From: Oscheius dolichura
Taxonomy: Eukaryota; Nematoda; Chromadorea; Rhabditida; Rhabditidae
NCBI GenBank assembly: GCA_932521035.1
Contig: OW051496.1
Coordinates: 558,001 to 622,000 of the forward strand
Length of the DNA: 64,000 nt
Direction of reading: 5' to 3'
Below the pieces are notes generated by a model, which saw only the letters and a list, made by a program, of their open reading frames with translations, had not been told where the DNA came from and did no database searches. Shown here in pieces: positions 25,001-37,219 of the stretch (its first letter is position 1; every line of letters begins with the position of its first letter). The translations under genes and the position numbers were made by a program.

Positions 25001-27240
25001 AAAATGCTCGGAATTACGGAAACGTCTAAATCACTAGCAATACGGCAGCAATAATGGGGATTATGGGATAGACGGCGGTAGATTTATACACATGGCCATT
25101 TGGAAGAGAGCGAGAGAGAGTGGATCAAATGGGAACAGTTGCGACTGTACAAAACTTCTTTAGAAACTCTGGGAAAACGTAGAAAATACCAACGGGGGGC
25201 TGGAAAATCTTGAGGAACAGTCAGGGACTCCAACACCAACGTACAACTAATGTTGATCACTATTCGGAATTTTTTTTAACTATTGAGTGATACATAGCAA
25301 AGAATTTAAATTTAGGGAAAGGATGAAACTAATAGAACGCCGGGAAAGGCCTTTTTCGGTGCCATAGCTGATTATGAGTCACAAGGGGCTCGAGATATCG
25401 TATCACACTGTTCAGAATTTCTTTAAAATGTCCTGAGGAACTAGAAAAAAAAATAAAATTTTTACCGGAAAATAATGGAAGAAATGGGGGAAATAAAAGT
25501 TTACAGAGCATACAACATGTTAGAGACTTTCCAAGAAGAGCCCATAGAAAAGAAATTTGCTTTAAAATGAGTTTATAAACATTGAAAATCAGATCACCGG
25601 TCTTTGATAACTGGAAGTCAGGAAGGAAATGAGAAAAGGTTCATGGGAAGAGATCAGAGCTGTAGTTTGAAGCCTTTCGAGGTATTAGACGCTCTACGTA
25701 GTCAGTTTTCAATAGAAAGATCACAGGAAACCTTATAGAACAGGTCAAGAACCATTGGAGGATGGATATCTGGGAGGAAATTGATAGAAGGATCTAACAA
25801 GGGAACTTTTAGAAAACCGCGCGAAACCTTTTGAAAAAAATATAAAGAAGCCGTCGTAAATGGAAATTTTGGAGGAAGCTACGAATAGAAAACAGAAAGC
25901 GCATTATGTATACCTAGCTGGGTAATAAATATATCTGGAATGAAATTTTAATAAAATTAATTATTTTACTATCCATAGAAAAACGGTCAAATGTCCTTTT
26001 AGCATTCAACTAAACTCCAGTGAAGGTTTTACTTCTTCGTTCAACCAACATTCAAAAGATTCTAGGTTTTACGAGATCTACAAAAGAAGTTCAAGAGTTC
26101 TTATTCTATTGAGATGCTCCCAGCCAATTTCCCCCAGAAAGCCCTTTAAATCTGGAGAAATCTTGCAGAAAAGGTCACGAAACTTTGCTCCCGCCGCCCT
26201 AATGAGATCCCTTAAAGCAGACGGCCTTAATTGCGGCCCTTAGCTGCGCAACTGTGGCTGCTAAAGGTCATTTTAGAGGTCAAAAAGTCAGAAAGATGTC
26301 TGCTCTCGAAAAAGTTTGGAAATTCATAATTTCCAGGTGCCGAGGGATCGGCTCTTGGGTTGAGAAGTTTCACGTGAAGGGCAGGGAGACAAGCTCCAAA
26401 CTAACAAGTTGCTAATCCGTTGTTTTTCTCTTTTTTTACGAGCAAGGGGATTCCCTTTTTTTCGTGATTTCCACCCACAAAGTGAGCTGAAATCAAAGGA
26501 AAAGTACAAGGCGGATGAACAATTTTGTCTTTTTTTTAAGTTTTAGGAATTCTAGAAAATAAAACTTCAAGAATTTCGTTATTACAACATTCTCGTGACG
26601 CTCACACTGTCTAACTGTCTTACCGTGGCTGCTAAGAGAGTACAAGGTAAGTAAAGAGTCCCGTTTTATAGAGTAGCCCTTACATTTTTTTTGTTTACAT
26701 CTACAAAACCTCTGGCTGACCATAAAAAAGCAAAAACTTCAATTTATAAAGGTTTTGAGAGGCTTTGAAAAGGAATATCCGGAAATTACGTTGGTAAGCT
26801 TAGATTTAGTAGAAATTTTCAATAAATGTTCACAAACCTTCAAAAACTGTAATGTAGAGAAGACCTCGTATTGTAATTCAAACTGTTTTGAGATTTCTTC
26901 AAAAAAGAGGTTTAGGGCATGGTTATAATCATCTTACATTGCGCGTAATTGAATAATGAAGGATTTCTCCGAATCTAGCCACAGTTAGACAGCCGAAACT
27001 TTATTTTTCCTGGAAAATTCTTCAACACCTCTCATATTCAGCCTCTTTTACGTAAAATTAGAGAAAGCTAGATTATTTGGATTCAAAGTCTGGTTATAAA
27101 GGACGAGAGGGATTTTTGAATTGATGAACTGGCGGCCTTCAGATTAAAAATTCTGATTATTTATGTTTTAGGAGTTATTGAAAATAACAATTAGGCAAAC
27201 TCCTCTGCTATCTTCAAGTATCGTTTGTTTTCAACCTCGG
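22026..27240. other. gene-poor region with a TGTC/TTTG microsatellite
   Basis: A run of TGTC then TTTG repeats occupies about 23908-23945. ORFs near 22.1, 22.5 and 24.1 kb have low-complexity translations and no family match. The phrase TTCATAGCCATCCTGAAATA (about 22568) relates to the array at 28 kb. No gene is called. Confidence 0.4.
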
Positions 27241-27248
27241 GTTATTTT

Positions 27249-27343
27249 CCAATGGGGACCATTTGGCAGCATAACGAGCAAAAGTTGTCTGATTCTCAAT
27301 TTGAACCTGAAATTCTTACGCTTTGCCAAATGGTCCCCAATGG
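27249..27343. repeat. perfect 20-bp inverted repeat
   Basis: CCAATGGGGACCATTTGGCA at 27249-27268 and its exact complement at 27324-27343 flank a 55-nt loop. Just outside, a TTTATGTTTTAGGA phrase is directly repeated at about 27161 and 27371. It may be a small foldback element. Confidence 0.7.
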
Positions 27344-27899
27344 AACATCCTTTCCACTGGAAACGGAAATGTTTATGTTTTAGGAATTCTTGAAAAAGGA
27401 ATAAAGAGAACCTCAATGTTCGGTTGAAGCTTTCTCTGAAAAAATTTCGTAAAATTAATAAAATTCGGCTAGAAAGATTCCCTAGACTTTGAGGGAGGTA
27501 GGAAGGGTAGAATTGTTGTTTTGAAAGTGTTTTGAGAGTCCGAGAAGAAGAAAATGAAGTAGAGTAGTACACAGCAATAAGTGCGGGGGTACTTAAAAAG
27601 TAGCTCCGATAGCCGCTTTTTCTGCTCTCCGCTAGCTTATAATAACAAAAATATACACACTATATGGTCAATATCACATCATCTAGGAGAGTAATTAAAC
27701 TCGTTTTTAGGGGAGAGGGTGGAAGAGATCTCAGACAAACAAGTCCCGGCCATTAGGGCGATCTTCTGTCACAATCTTGGCCGGCCGGCTAGCGGAGGAT
27801 CTCCCCCCTTGGATAATTAAAACCACTAAGAGCACGTGTGTGGACGGGAAAAGAGTACGAGACATGAAATGAACACATTTGTTTGGGGAGAGAGACAAA

Positions 27900-29060
27900 C
27901 ACCAACACGAAATCACAACTCTTTCGATATTTTTGGATATTTTTGTGGGATAGCGCTAACATGACGTCAATGTGTCTCTTAACAATGGCTCAAAGTTATA
28001 GCCATCCTGAAACTGATAATTATGGAACACTGTAAATGAAATCGAATGAAGTGGAGACACTAAAAGATGCTTTTAGACGGTTTCTGAAACATTTTTCTGC
28101 CTTTTTTGGATAGTTAACAAAGAATATCAATGTTGCTCGAAAAAGTAGTAAATGTTATATATGTCACACTGAAACCGGCAAGAATTTCTTGGGCCAAAAG
28201 GGAAGAACTGCCCCACGGGTGGGGAGAAAAGATCCGTGTAATATTTGGGCAAGCGGGGGATGCGATATCAAACAATAGTTACTGAACAAAAGTTTTAATA
28301 TAGTTTCTAAAACATTCTCTTCTCGATCGATCACATTTGTTTTTCGAGGGAAACCAACACGAAATTACAACTCTTTCGATATTTTTGGAATAAGCACTTG
28401 AAATTCTAAGCATTCATCAAAAATCAGGTCAAAGTTATAGTCAACCTGAAACTGATAATTACGAAGCATGTTGCAGCTGTCAACCAAATTAGCCCACCAA
28501 TAGATTCCCATTGGTTTTCTGGATAAATTTTGTGAGAAATCAAAGCCTCCAACGAACTATTTCCTAGAAAACCAACAAAAATTATAGCCACCCTGAAACC
28601 GACACGAATCTATGAGGAAGAATGGAACAATTCGCTTTTCTTTGTTAGGAAACACTTCGTCTGACTTCTCTGGCTTGGGCAATGCATTTACAGCTGAAAA
28701 CTGGTACGTATTGAAGAAGACTGCAAAAAGGCTCAATTTACGTAATTGGTAAAACAAAAAGGAACATTTCACTGGGCCTTTACACAACTATTTTTCAAAA
28801 GGAAGTCTGGTTTTACATGGTTTCTGATACCTTTTCTTTCACTTTTTTTAAAAAAAATTAGATTATCTTCGCAACATTTTAGCTTCCCTTACTAAACTCT
28901 GAACCAAAATATAATTCAGAAAAGACTGTGAAGCAAATCACAACTTCGGGTGTTCTATCACCATGTTTCTAAATAATGACTCAATGTTATAGTCTACCCG
29001 AAACCCAAAATAATTGTATATTGAAAAAAGCTCGGAAGATAGATGATCTCTCCTTCTTCG
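27900..29060. repeat. degenerate tandem array with a TTATAGCCACCCTGAAAC core
   Basis: The core phrase, with one to four changes, appears near 27994, 28434, 28573 and 28985. A second phrase, CACAACTCTTTCGATATTTTT, appears at about 27914 and 28367. Units are about 450 bp and heavily decayed. The same core turns up at about 41630. Confidence 0.5.
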
Positions 29061-30280
29061 ATAGTAGAATTGTTCCAATCTTTATAAATTACTAGTATGG
29101 CTTTTGGCCGCGCTTGGATTAAAAGTTTGACGGTCGAAAAAGAGTTGACCATCGGAAAACGTCAAACGGTCGAAACATTTTGCTTCTCGCCCATTTGACC
29201 TGTCGAACTGAACAAACGACAGGTCTTACAGACAGACAGACACACAGAGATCTGCCTATTATTAGGGTAGGATAGTGTGAGAGATTATTTTATCAAAACA
29301 AAAATGAAAGGAGCGATTTTCTACCGACGACGAAACACATTTCAAGTTAGGTGCGTTGGATCAATTAGAAGAACATCTGGTAAGAATGACTGGTTTAGAT
29401 GAATCTAACCATATTTTAGACAGATCTGAAAGCTAAAAATCTCTATTTCTCTATTTTATAGAATCAACATACTTGGTATATTTTCTAAAAGGCATAGGTT
29501 TCAGTGGGGCTTTATTTGCATTGATAGAGTTTTGTTACCGATGATTTCATTGATATAACCTGTTATTTTAGTTTTTTTTGGATAATGATAGGGTTTGCAG
29601 ACTATGAAGATGGTGAGAATTGAATTTCGAGTAATTTCCTTAATTTTTCTAGTTTCAATCATACATGAAAAGTTATAAAAAGATATTAGCCACAGTTAGT
29701 AGTTTACAAGCCAGTGTTTATTAAATATATATCTCTTCAAAAACTGATTTTTTCACAAGATTTCCATTCTTTTTTAACTGAACTGCAGCTATTTTCCCCC
29801 AGTAGGTTGCAAAGAAGAGGAAGAAATCAACGGTAGCGGCGGCATCCGCCTTTGCAAAAAAGAAAATGAGACTTGGGAGCATTGTTCCATCTCTCTTCCT
29901 CTCTCTCTCACTCACGGGGTGGAAGACACCGACGAAATTGCTTTTCTCGGGTTGCGAATCGCCATTTGGCAATCAGAGAAAGCCGACGGCCGCAGGGAAG
30001 GTTCAAAGAATGAAACAATGGGGAAGAAATTTTTGGAACCTTCGAGTATCTGAGCTGCTGACCGAGCAAAAGACTTGCATTTCTATAAGAATTTGGAGCA
30101 AAACCGAAAAAAATTCACGTACTCCCGGCTGGTGAGCAATGAATTACAAAGTAGTGACCTGGGAACAGGGCTGAGTGGGAACGAGGCGAATAATTTACAA
30201 GGCAATTGGGAAAAATGGCCAGGCGGGGGTTTTTAGCCTGCAAAACTTGGACTCTTCGGGGCAAAACAGGGCTAAAAATG
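29061..30280. other. gene-poor region, nothing coding recognised
   Basis: A short CAGACAGACAGACACAC run lies at about 29233-29249 and a motif variant near 29690. ORFs at 29.7-30.1 kb overlap on opposite strands without splice support. Confidence 0.35.
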
Positions 30281-30287
30281 GATGGCA

Positions 30288-30565
30288 AAACATTTTTGAA
30301 GAGAAAAGTGGGCAGGGAAAGTTTGAAAAGGCTTTTATGGGCAGAAAAGAGCCACAGTTACGCAGCCAAGAAGAGTTCAGACGGAAGTGGAGCACCAGGG
30401 TCAGGAAATGGAAGAAACAAGACGCACAAGAAAATCAAAAAAAGCCTAGAAATGAACGGCAAAACATTTTTGAAGAGAAATTTGGGAGGGACAGTCTGAA
30501 AAGTGTTTGGGTAAGTAAAACAGCCACAATTACGCAGCGAACACTAGTTCAGACGGATTGGAGGC
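30288..30565. repeat. tandem duplication, unit about 173 bp, carrying the 16-bp motif
   Basis: Units at 30288-30392 and 30461-30563 share AAAACATTTTTGAAGAGAAA at the start, a motif variant (GCCACAGTTACGCAGC and GCCACAATTACGCAGC) and AGTTCAGACGGA at the end. The ORFs across this block follow the repeat. Confidence 0.65.
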
Positions 30566-33504
30566 TCTGATTTAGGGAAAATGGAAGAAATCGGCTCAAA
30601 GGGTTCAAAAGATAGAAAATTATGAGCTGATCATGGAGCAAAAGTTCATTGCTTTTATAGAAATAAGGAAAAAAACCACATAAAGGATGTTGGAACCAAA
30701 GAGAAGAGGAAATTAGTGGATTCATTGTCTTTTGAAGACTGTATAGCCACTAATCAAAGCGGTTGGAAATATTGACTAGAAGGTGACTTTTTTTGATAAA
30801 CATCGACGATAAAGAAGCATGCAATAGCAATTCCTACATTTTGAGCATTTATAAGTAAACACTAAAACAAATCCGTTTTGAATATAGGACTCTCAAAAGC
30901 TGGCTGGAAATCAGTTTTGCGACCAAGATTGCCCGGCTTGATTTTTAGAAAATCAGCTCAAGAGATAAAAAGAGTGTCAAGAAGATGAAAGATGGATGAG
31001 CGTGTGGCTGGCCAAGGTTCAGGAAAAGTTGAAACACTTTTCTTGAAATTTTTTGACATTATGACTGGAATACAGCAAGCGTCATTGAAAATATAGAGTT
31101 TATAAGAAAACGGTGAAACTTTTTTGAATTATGTTTGTAAGAATGGGACGTCCTTGAAAAGATTTGACAGCGAAATCACGTCTAGTCGCCAGTAAGACAG
31201 CAATTAGTAGGGAACCTACGAGAAGTCAGTGGATTTATTTTTTTCGAGGAAATTTATAAGGACGCCCTAAAACTTTACAGATTAGCGATTAGACAGCTAG
31301 AATATTGTGTGGAAGGTAGAACAATTGAGAACTTTTCTAGAGAACATTTATAAGTAGGAGGTGAAACAATCCACAGACAGGGACCCCGAAATTTACTAAA
31401 AAAGCTAATTTTTTGAACAAAATCCTTACAGACGAGCACTTTAGAAAAGCGCTGAAAGCTTATAAAAAGTCTCAAGAACATGGAAAATTCCAACATTCCC
31501 CCTCGTTTCCTTTCCGCTTGTCATCTTTCCCCGAGCTTTGATTATCTCTGCTCTTCGTAATTTCCGCAAGACTGCAGGCCCCCGGGATGTTCCCATCTAT
31601 TCGTCACGTATTTTCCCTTCCCTTGGTTTTCATGGTCAGCATAAAATGAGAAGGGATCACGAAAAGTTCGTTCGTTTACTCTTTTATAGCGGAAAATAAC
31701 AATAATAGAGGCTAATAATGGCGTTCGTGGTCTCCCTTTTTCTCCCGAACAGAGAGCCAATACTTACCAAACAAAAACAGGAAGTCCATTACACGCAACA
31801 CACACATGTTCTCGGGAAATGGAGAGAGAAAGAACGGGCTACGGATCAGTGGGTCAATTTGAGGGGAAATGGACCAAAGAGCTGGGAAGAATCCTGGAAG
31901 AAGGGGATGGAACAGCTTGGGAGCGTCAATTTTACGAGTTTTCCGGGTTTTTGACCTTCTCCCTCGCTTTTCACAGCTGTTTGGAACTTGAAATCAATTG
32001 AGTTTATGGGGAAAAGGTATACTTTGGAAAAGACATTGAGCATTCTGCTTTATGGGATGCACCGAAGAACCTATAAAATTCAAAACTGTAGAGCCAATAA
32101 TAATGAAAAGCATTTCTCGCTCTCATTTAAAAAAAAAGTATCATGGATTGATTTGCTGTAAAACTATTGAATTCTTACTTGGGGAATATTTGACTGTACC
32201 GGGGAAAATAGAAAAATTGAGTTCGAATCGGTTAGAGTAAGACTTTCTAATAGCTACACATTCCAATGTTTGAATATTGATATACCAATGGCGTTCTATT
32301 TGTATACAAAACGAAGCAGTGAAAAAATAATTTATGGAAACTTACTGAACTCATTTTCCCTGTTCAATATTCTGTAATTGGAAAACCGATGGAACAATAT
32401 ACCTTATCAGATACCTTCAGAACTGGTTAGAGAAACGTTGAAATCCGTTTTGAACAGATAGGGAAACACAGAAGATAACTTTACTTGAGAAATGCTATAA
32501 CGTTCCTTACTTGTAAAAATGGCCTAACAGCCTAGAAATGTTGAAATAGTAGAGTTTAAAAATGGAAGGAACATTTGAATGTATCGTGGAACTTTTAAAA
32601 TAAAATATTTCGTCCTCTCGAATGTTCGAATGGGGATGTTTACTAGAACGAAGGCTAACAGTTCAAAAAACGATGGGTTTCCCGCTTTGAAATAAGAAAA
32701 GTCTGGAGAAAATCTGTGAGAAAGGCGACGTCACCAAGGAGCCCCGTCTAGAATTCGTATAACGAACCAAACAGAGCATCTGCCTTCTCTCTCCGTGCCT
32801 GAACTCTGCATAAAGGGGACTAATTATTAGATTGGAGAAGATAATTATCATCAGGTTCTTTTCTAGGAATAGGAGGGCAGATCTACGTCGACGGGGGGAT
32901 GGGATCTTCCGGGCAGAAGAGCCTTTGTGAAAAAAGAGGATAATGGACAGAATTAGGAGAAGAAAAGTGGCTAAATTTACAAGGGAAAGGGGATAAAAAA
33001 AAAGAGCAGAAAGATAAAATATTGAAAATTAGAAACTGAACAAACTGTGTGAAGAAATAGGAAAGCCTGAACAGGAAAAATAATCGAAAAATTCGGATGA
33101 AAGTAAATTTCAGTTGCATGTTGCACCTGCCCATTGAAAACTAAATAATTTCTGGAATAAATAGAGAAGAAGAAACATAAAAATGGGAAAACTTCATATT
33201 AGAAACAATTTCCCCGCCGATATACCAAATTTCCCCTTGTTGTTTTAAAGACAAGGAAGAACCGTTGATGGCAGCCCCCGAAAGTGGGGGAAATGATGGT
33301 TATTTTGAAGGAAATGGGGGCTGAAACAATAGAGAACTTCATTGAAGAGCTAGGGCCCTTTCAAGTGTTTTTACCATGTTCACGTTCATGGAATTGTTAT
33401 AAATAGCACTGAAATCATTATCAAGTGGCACCGGAACAAAGAAATCTTATTTTCTTACTAGAGCGAGTTTTTCAATTTCTAGAGTTTTATAGTCCGTATT
33501 TCTA
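30566..33504. other. gene-poor region, nothing coding recognised
   Basis: AT-rich sequence with motif variants near 31192 and 31287. Nothing past 31.3 kb shows repeat structure or exons that I can support. Confidence 0.35.
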
Positions 33505-33800
33505 TCAAAGTGCAGCTATGCCTTCAATAAGTAAAGGACCTTCACTGGTATGCTCCCATAGAAAATTCATGCGAGTCTGGGTGTCCTGAAAACTGATGAT
33601 TAGAACATATTTTCCGACTAGACCGGCCTGCAGCCTGGTAGTTTCACCCGCAGGATAAAAGATATTCACGAAACTGTTAGGCACTGTCAATAACCCGCTT
33701 TCTTTACCAGTGCCCGTTGTTCTTTCCTGTCTGATTGACCCATGTAAACTTTCAAACATTCGAGACCGGGAAACAGACCACAGGCCAATAGGGAACTTCT
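33505..33800 (-). CDS. possible terminal exon of an unrecognised protein
   Basis: An open stretch begins right after a good acceptor (GCTTTTCAG, exon from 33800) and ends in TGA at 33505. It encodes about 98 residues with balanced, protein-like composition, such as LLTVPNSFVNIFYPAGETT, GLVGKYVLIISFQDTQTRM and MNFLWEHTSEGPLL. No family is recognised. Caution: the flanking DNA (33332-33515 and 33790-33945) is a diverged tandem repeat that includes the acceptor, and no upstream exon was identified. Confidence 0.35.
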
Positions 33801-35328
33801 CTGAAAAGCTAGGGGCTTTTGGTACGTGCACCTAATCCAATTGTTACAAATATCACTCAAATAGTTATGAAGTGGACCCAGAACATGCGGAATTTTCAAT
33901 TTCTTCAGTTTTATAGTTCCTATTTCTATAAAATTGAATGTAGACCTGGATAGAAGGGAAAACTCAATGAAAAGTGCTATTTGTTTTTGCAAATAGGGGG
34001 CAAAAGGAGAACAATATCACAAATAACGGATGTTTTCGACGTTTCTTTCTATCCGGAGGAGCTGCCGCCATTTTGTCTCTGCGTTTATGGATAGACCGAT
34101 AAAGTATTCCAATAAGTCTAAAGATCATTAAAAGTTTCTGTATAAACATAAAAATACTAATTTCTCGTAATTGGACTCAGACTCTCATCAGATCTTCGTT
34201 ATTCTACGGAAATATTACCAATTTCCTCTTCTGCCCCCGTTATTCCCCTTTTTATCATTTCATCGTCCCTATTAATGGGAGCCAGTTGCGCTAAAAAGGT
34301 TAGTTTTTTGTAAATCTTGAATTTCAAATATTTGATCCTTTTCAGCCTTCTCTTGTAGAAGAGACAACCTGTATCAAATATCAACATTGCCCCCTGGTTT
34401 CAGCGAGGTCCATGCCATATTTAGGGGAGAGACAGGGTTCTGCACGGACAAAAGTGGGTTTTACAGTCCATTTCCAACGGATATTCCACGGATTCAAATT
34501 TGGCGGCGCGTCTCCGCTACGGGACCAGGATTGAAAGCTTCTGGGTCCCGTAGCGGGACCAAAGAAGGGTTAGGGATCATTTTTTGGTAAATTTTCAGGT
34601 TCCGACACCTAGTCTGGCTTCTGGGAGCTCATTTGATGAGTCCGGCAGCCAACAGAAAGTTCAGGTCAACCTGAAGAACTTTACAGGACTGGAACAAGCG
34701 AAGAAAAGCTAATCGCTTTGACAGAATAATCTGTGACCCAATAAATTTCCTACAGTATATGATACTTGAGTTTTGAGCATGATCAGCAGACGAACCAATA
34801 TGAGATCATGGCGGGGAGTAAAATAGCTGGGCTGAAACCTAAAAAATATAAGATATTTTCTGGGAGAGACCTTTGCGCATAGTTGACATGACCCGGGGGC
34901 GGTTTAGGGACTTGAAGTTCGCGATTTTCGGGCAATCTTTGGTATTCTAACGGGTCCGTTGATCGGCAAATGCTTTATACCAACCTGAAGGAATTTACAA
35001 GCCTGGAAAGCGTAACGAAGTCTAATTTTTTGCAAAAATTGCCGTGAGAAGCAGTACCCAGCTAAATTTTCTTTACTTATAAGGGAGCCTGAAACTTTTT
35101 GAGTAGCAAGTTACCTTAATAACCGCCCATTTCTCTTTAATGCAATAAATGCTCTGATATTCTGCTAAAAAACGCATGATTGTATTGGAAAATCAGTCAA
35201 AATCAGCTGCTAAACATCCGTTTCTGGAGCGAGGTTCCCGCCACGTAGTTCATTCCCAGGTCGGCTTCGAGAACCTGATACGGGGATCATTTTATCCTTT
35301 TCTAATCTTTCGCGTCGGCTATTTGCCC
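33801..35328. other. upstream region of the lectin gene; repeats only
   Basis: Positions 33985-34070 (GGAGAACAATATCACAAATA then AACGGATG and GGAGGAGCTGCCGCC) match a second copy at about 63830-63920. Positions 34455-34565 hold part of the CCGCTACGGGACC palindrome family: CTCCGCTACGGGACCAGG, then TGGGTCCCGTAGCGGGACC. Confidence 0.45.
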
Positions 35329-36765
35329 ATGTCGGCATTTAAATTTACTCTTCTGCTTCTATCAATCCTTCTTTTTTCCTGTACATTTGCCTGTATTCCC
35401 ACAGTAGATCGTAAGTATTTCTGCTCTATTGCTAACAATTAAATATCTCAGCGGATGCGGATGAATGGGAACCGGAGAGCACAACCTCGATTATGCTGAC
35501 TACAGTACTTACCAGTACATCGACAATGACTAGTTCGACCACCACGGCTCCTCCCAGTAGGAGTCTCCTCTTTGGCTTAACTTTACTTCCTTTTCAGCCT
35601 GCCCTGCCGGCGGTTGGATGCTCAACCCAGCCAATAACATGTGCTATTTTGCGAATATGCCCGAAAGGGGTTACGGAACGGCCCAGGGGGATTGCGCAGG
35701 CCTCGCGGCAGGTGCTCAGCTGGTTTCTATTGTAGATGGTGCTGAAAATCAGTTTATCTACGGTAGGGTGGCACACTTCCGTTAACTTGTACCCTATTGT
35801 ATTTGCCTCATATATGGGCCCGAAGAGGACAATTCAAAAAACACAGGCGCGCCTGAATTTGGCGGTTTTCGCCGTCCATATATGATTTTGCCTCGCTAAA
35901 AGAAGCGGTTTGGTATCAAAAACCGAGTTTTTGAAGCCAAAAGTAATGTTTACGCCGCGCGCGATTTCACGTTTTGGCTAAATGCTTGCCGCGTTCGAAT
36001 AATTCGACGTTGCTTGTTTTTTTACATCTAGCTAGCTCAGCATTTTATGACGAACAAGATGATATAGAGTATTCTCCATAAGAATAAGAAGTCATCGAGA
36101 TATAGCCAAGAATAGTGTTATTAGGGTAAATATCGCGTTTCTGTGGATATCTCAGCGATTTTCTACTCTTATGGTATATAACCTATACCATCTTGTTTGC
36201 CATAAAATTCTGCACAAGATAAGAGTTAAAAAAATAAGAAAGATCGAATTATTCGAATGCGGTGTTCGCCATTTTTTCGCGCTTAAACCCCGGAATTATG
36301 GTTTCTTGAGCTGCAAATTGGCCTACCTCCATAAAATTTTACGCAGAATATTATACACAAAAGAAGGGTGGTCGAATACTGCTACTTTATTTACAAATAC
36401 CAGATTTTCAGATCTAATAACTGCGACGGATATGAGTGCGAACGGAGGTTACTACATTGGTTATATGACTCCGGCCAATGTGATCGACTATATGTGGGAC
36501 GATGGGACCCCGGCAAGTTCTTTTTTAACTTCATTCTTACGTATTTTTCAGGTAGGCTTTGAAAATTGGAATACAATGCCAGTTGTGGATACCGTTCCGC
36601 AGTGCGTTGTGGTAGGAAATGATTTGAACCGAGACAAAAGCTCGGTTCTCTTTTCAGATGTTCACTAATAGAGCGAACCCTGCACAAAACGGCAAATGGG
36701 TTGAGATAGATTGTACTGCGACGCATTCTTATGTCTGTAAGGTTGCGAGCATACCGGCTGGATGA
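35329..36765 (+). CDS. secreted C-type lectin domain protein
   Basis: Six exons (35329-35410, 35452-35556, 35598-35762, 36412-36516, 36556-36611, 36658-36765) join in frame, about 206 aa. Residues 1-22 are a signal peptide (FTLLLLSILLFSCTFA). A Ser/Thr-rich linker of about 40 residues follows, then a C-type lectin fold: CPAGGWMLNPANNMCYF, YIGYMTPANV, the WDDGTPASFENWN strand, a CVVMF cysteine, and WVEIDCTATHSYVCK at the end. Six domain cysteines fit the long form. No EPN or QPD sugar-binding triplet is visible, so Ca-dependent sugar binding is doubtful. Exon 5 seems to use a GTAG acceptor 4 nt past a stronger TTTTCAG. In nematodes such genes often act in epithelial or innate defence; a role here is inference. 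Confidence 0.85.
35988..36263. mobile_element. foldback element inside the lectin intron
   Basis: Imperfect inverted arms start at GCGTTCGAATAATTCGA (about 35990) and end at TCGAATTATTCGAATGCGG (about 36243-36262). Inner arms also match: AGCATTTTATGACGAACAAG against TTGTTTGCCATAAAATTCTG. It accounts for most of the unusually long third intron. Confidence 0.65.
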
Positions 36766-36815
36766 AAAAAAAGAGATATTTATCATATTGAACGGAGTTT
36801 TATTCACTTTTTGTC

Positions 36816-36821
36816 AATAAA
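36816..36821 (+). terminator. poly(A) signal of the lectin gene
   Basis: AATAAA, 50 nt after the lectin stop codon. Confidence 0.6.
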
Positions 36822-37015
36822 ATATTTGTTTCTTACCCAATTTACCGTTTGATACTTGGGCCAATTTCGCGATTATGAGCGATTTTCTTATAAAGAACTA
36901 GAAATTTTTCAGGCTACAAGCCCCTTTTTTACTCTTGTTATCGCCAATCTTTCACTATCGTTTCTGAGGTGTAGATTTGTATTCTGCCTCTCAAATAGAC
37001 CGTTTGCATAATTAA

Positions 37016-37219
37016 TCACTCGCCCTGTCGTCTCTGCCGTTTTCGAATAAGTCCCCCTCCCCTCTGGCAGAAGTTCGAAAAGATCTGCGTCTGTTGTTGA
37101 ATGGTGTTGACTCGGACTTTCCACATCTGGTCGGGGTCGGCTGGAGGGATGAAAAAGACATAGACTCCCGCCGGTGTTCGCCGTTTGTCCGGGACACAGG
37201 GCGAGTGAACATCTGTGTT
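37016..37219 (-). CDS. possible exon of an unrecognised secreted-type protein
   Basis: After a TCTGTCTCAG acceptor at 37220 a frame rich in C-ending codons runs to TGA at 37016. It includes SPCVPDKRRTPAGVYVFFIP and DQMWKVRVNTIQQQTQIF. Third-position bias resembles the exons of the nested gene at 45-48 kb, which supports coding. The two other frames are also open here, so the frame is not certain. Upstream exons were not found. Confidence 0.35.
   Translation of the reverse strand, partial: NTDVHSPCVPDKRRTPAGVYVFFIPPADPDQMWKVRVNTIQQQTQIFSNFCQRGGGLIRKRQRRQGE

Larger units (their letters stand above)
13949..31310. repeat. cluster 1 of the GCCACAGTTAGACAGC motif
   Basis: Copies with the full 13-base core CCACAGTTAGACA or its complement: 13949, 16536, 16986, 19274, 19809, 19904, 20134, 20833, 21265 and 26978. 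Variants lie near 15713, 15844, 16059, 16947, 19975, 26243, 26607, 29690, 30352, 30521, 31192 and 31287. Neighbouring copies often share orientation. None lies in a recognised exon. In 19.8-20.15 kb copies are spaced about 160 bp apart within decayed tandem units (shared CTTCAATGCTTCGCGGATCC-like flanks). Confidence 0.8.

Noticed and set aside
28557..28787. 76-aa minus ORF with a hydrophobic start
   Set aside because: Lies within the 27.9-29.1 kb degenerate tandem array and has no splice support.
30175..30570. 131-aa plus-strand ORF
   Set aside because: Spans two copies of a 173-bp tandem repeat; the repeated peptide phrases simply follow the DNA repeat.
36171..36668. 165-aa plus ORF starting in the lectin intron
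   Set aside because: Its start is foldback-element sequence; only the last part overlaps true lectin exons.
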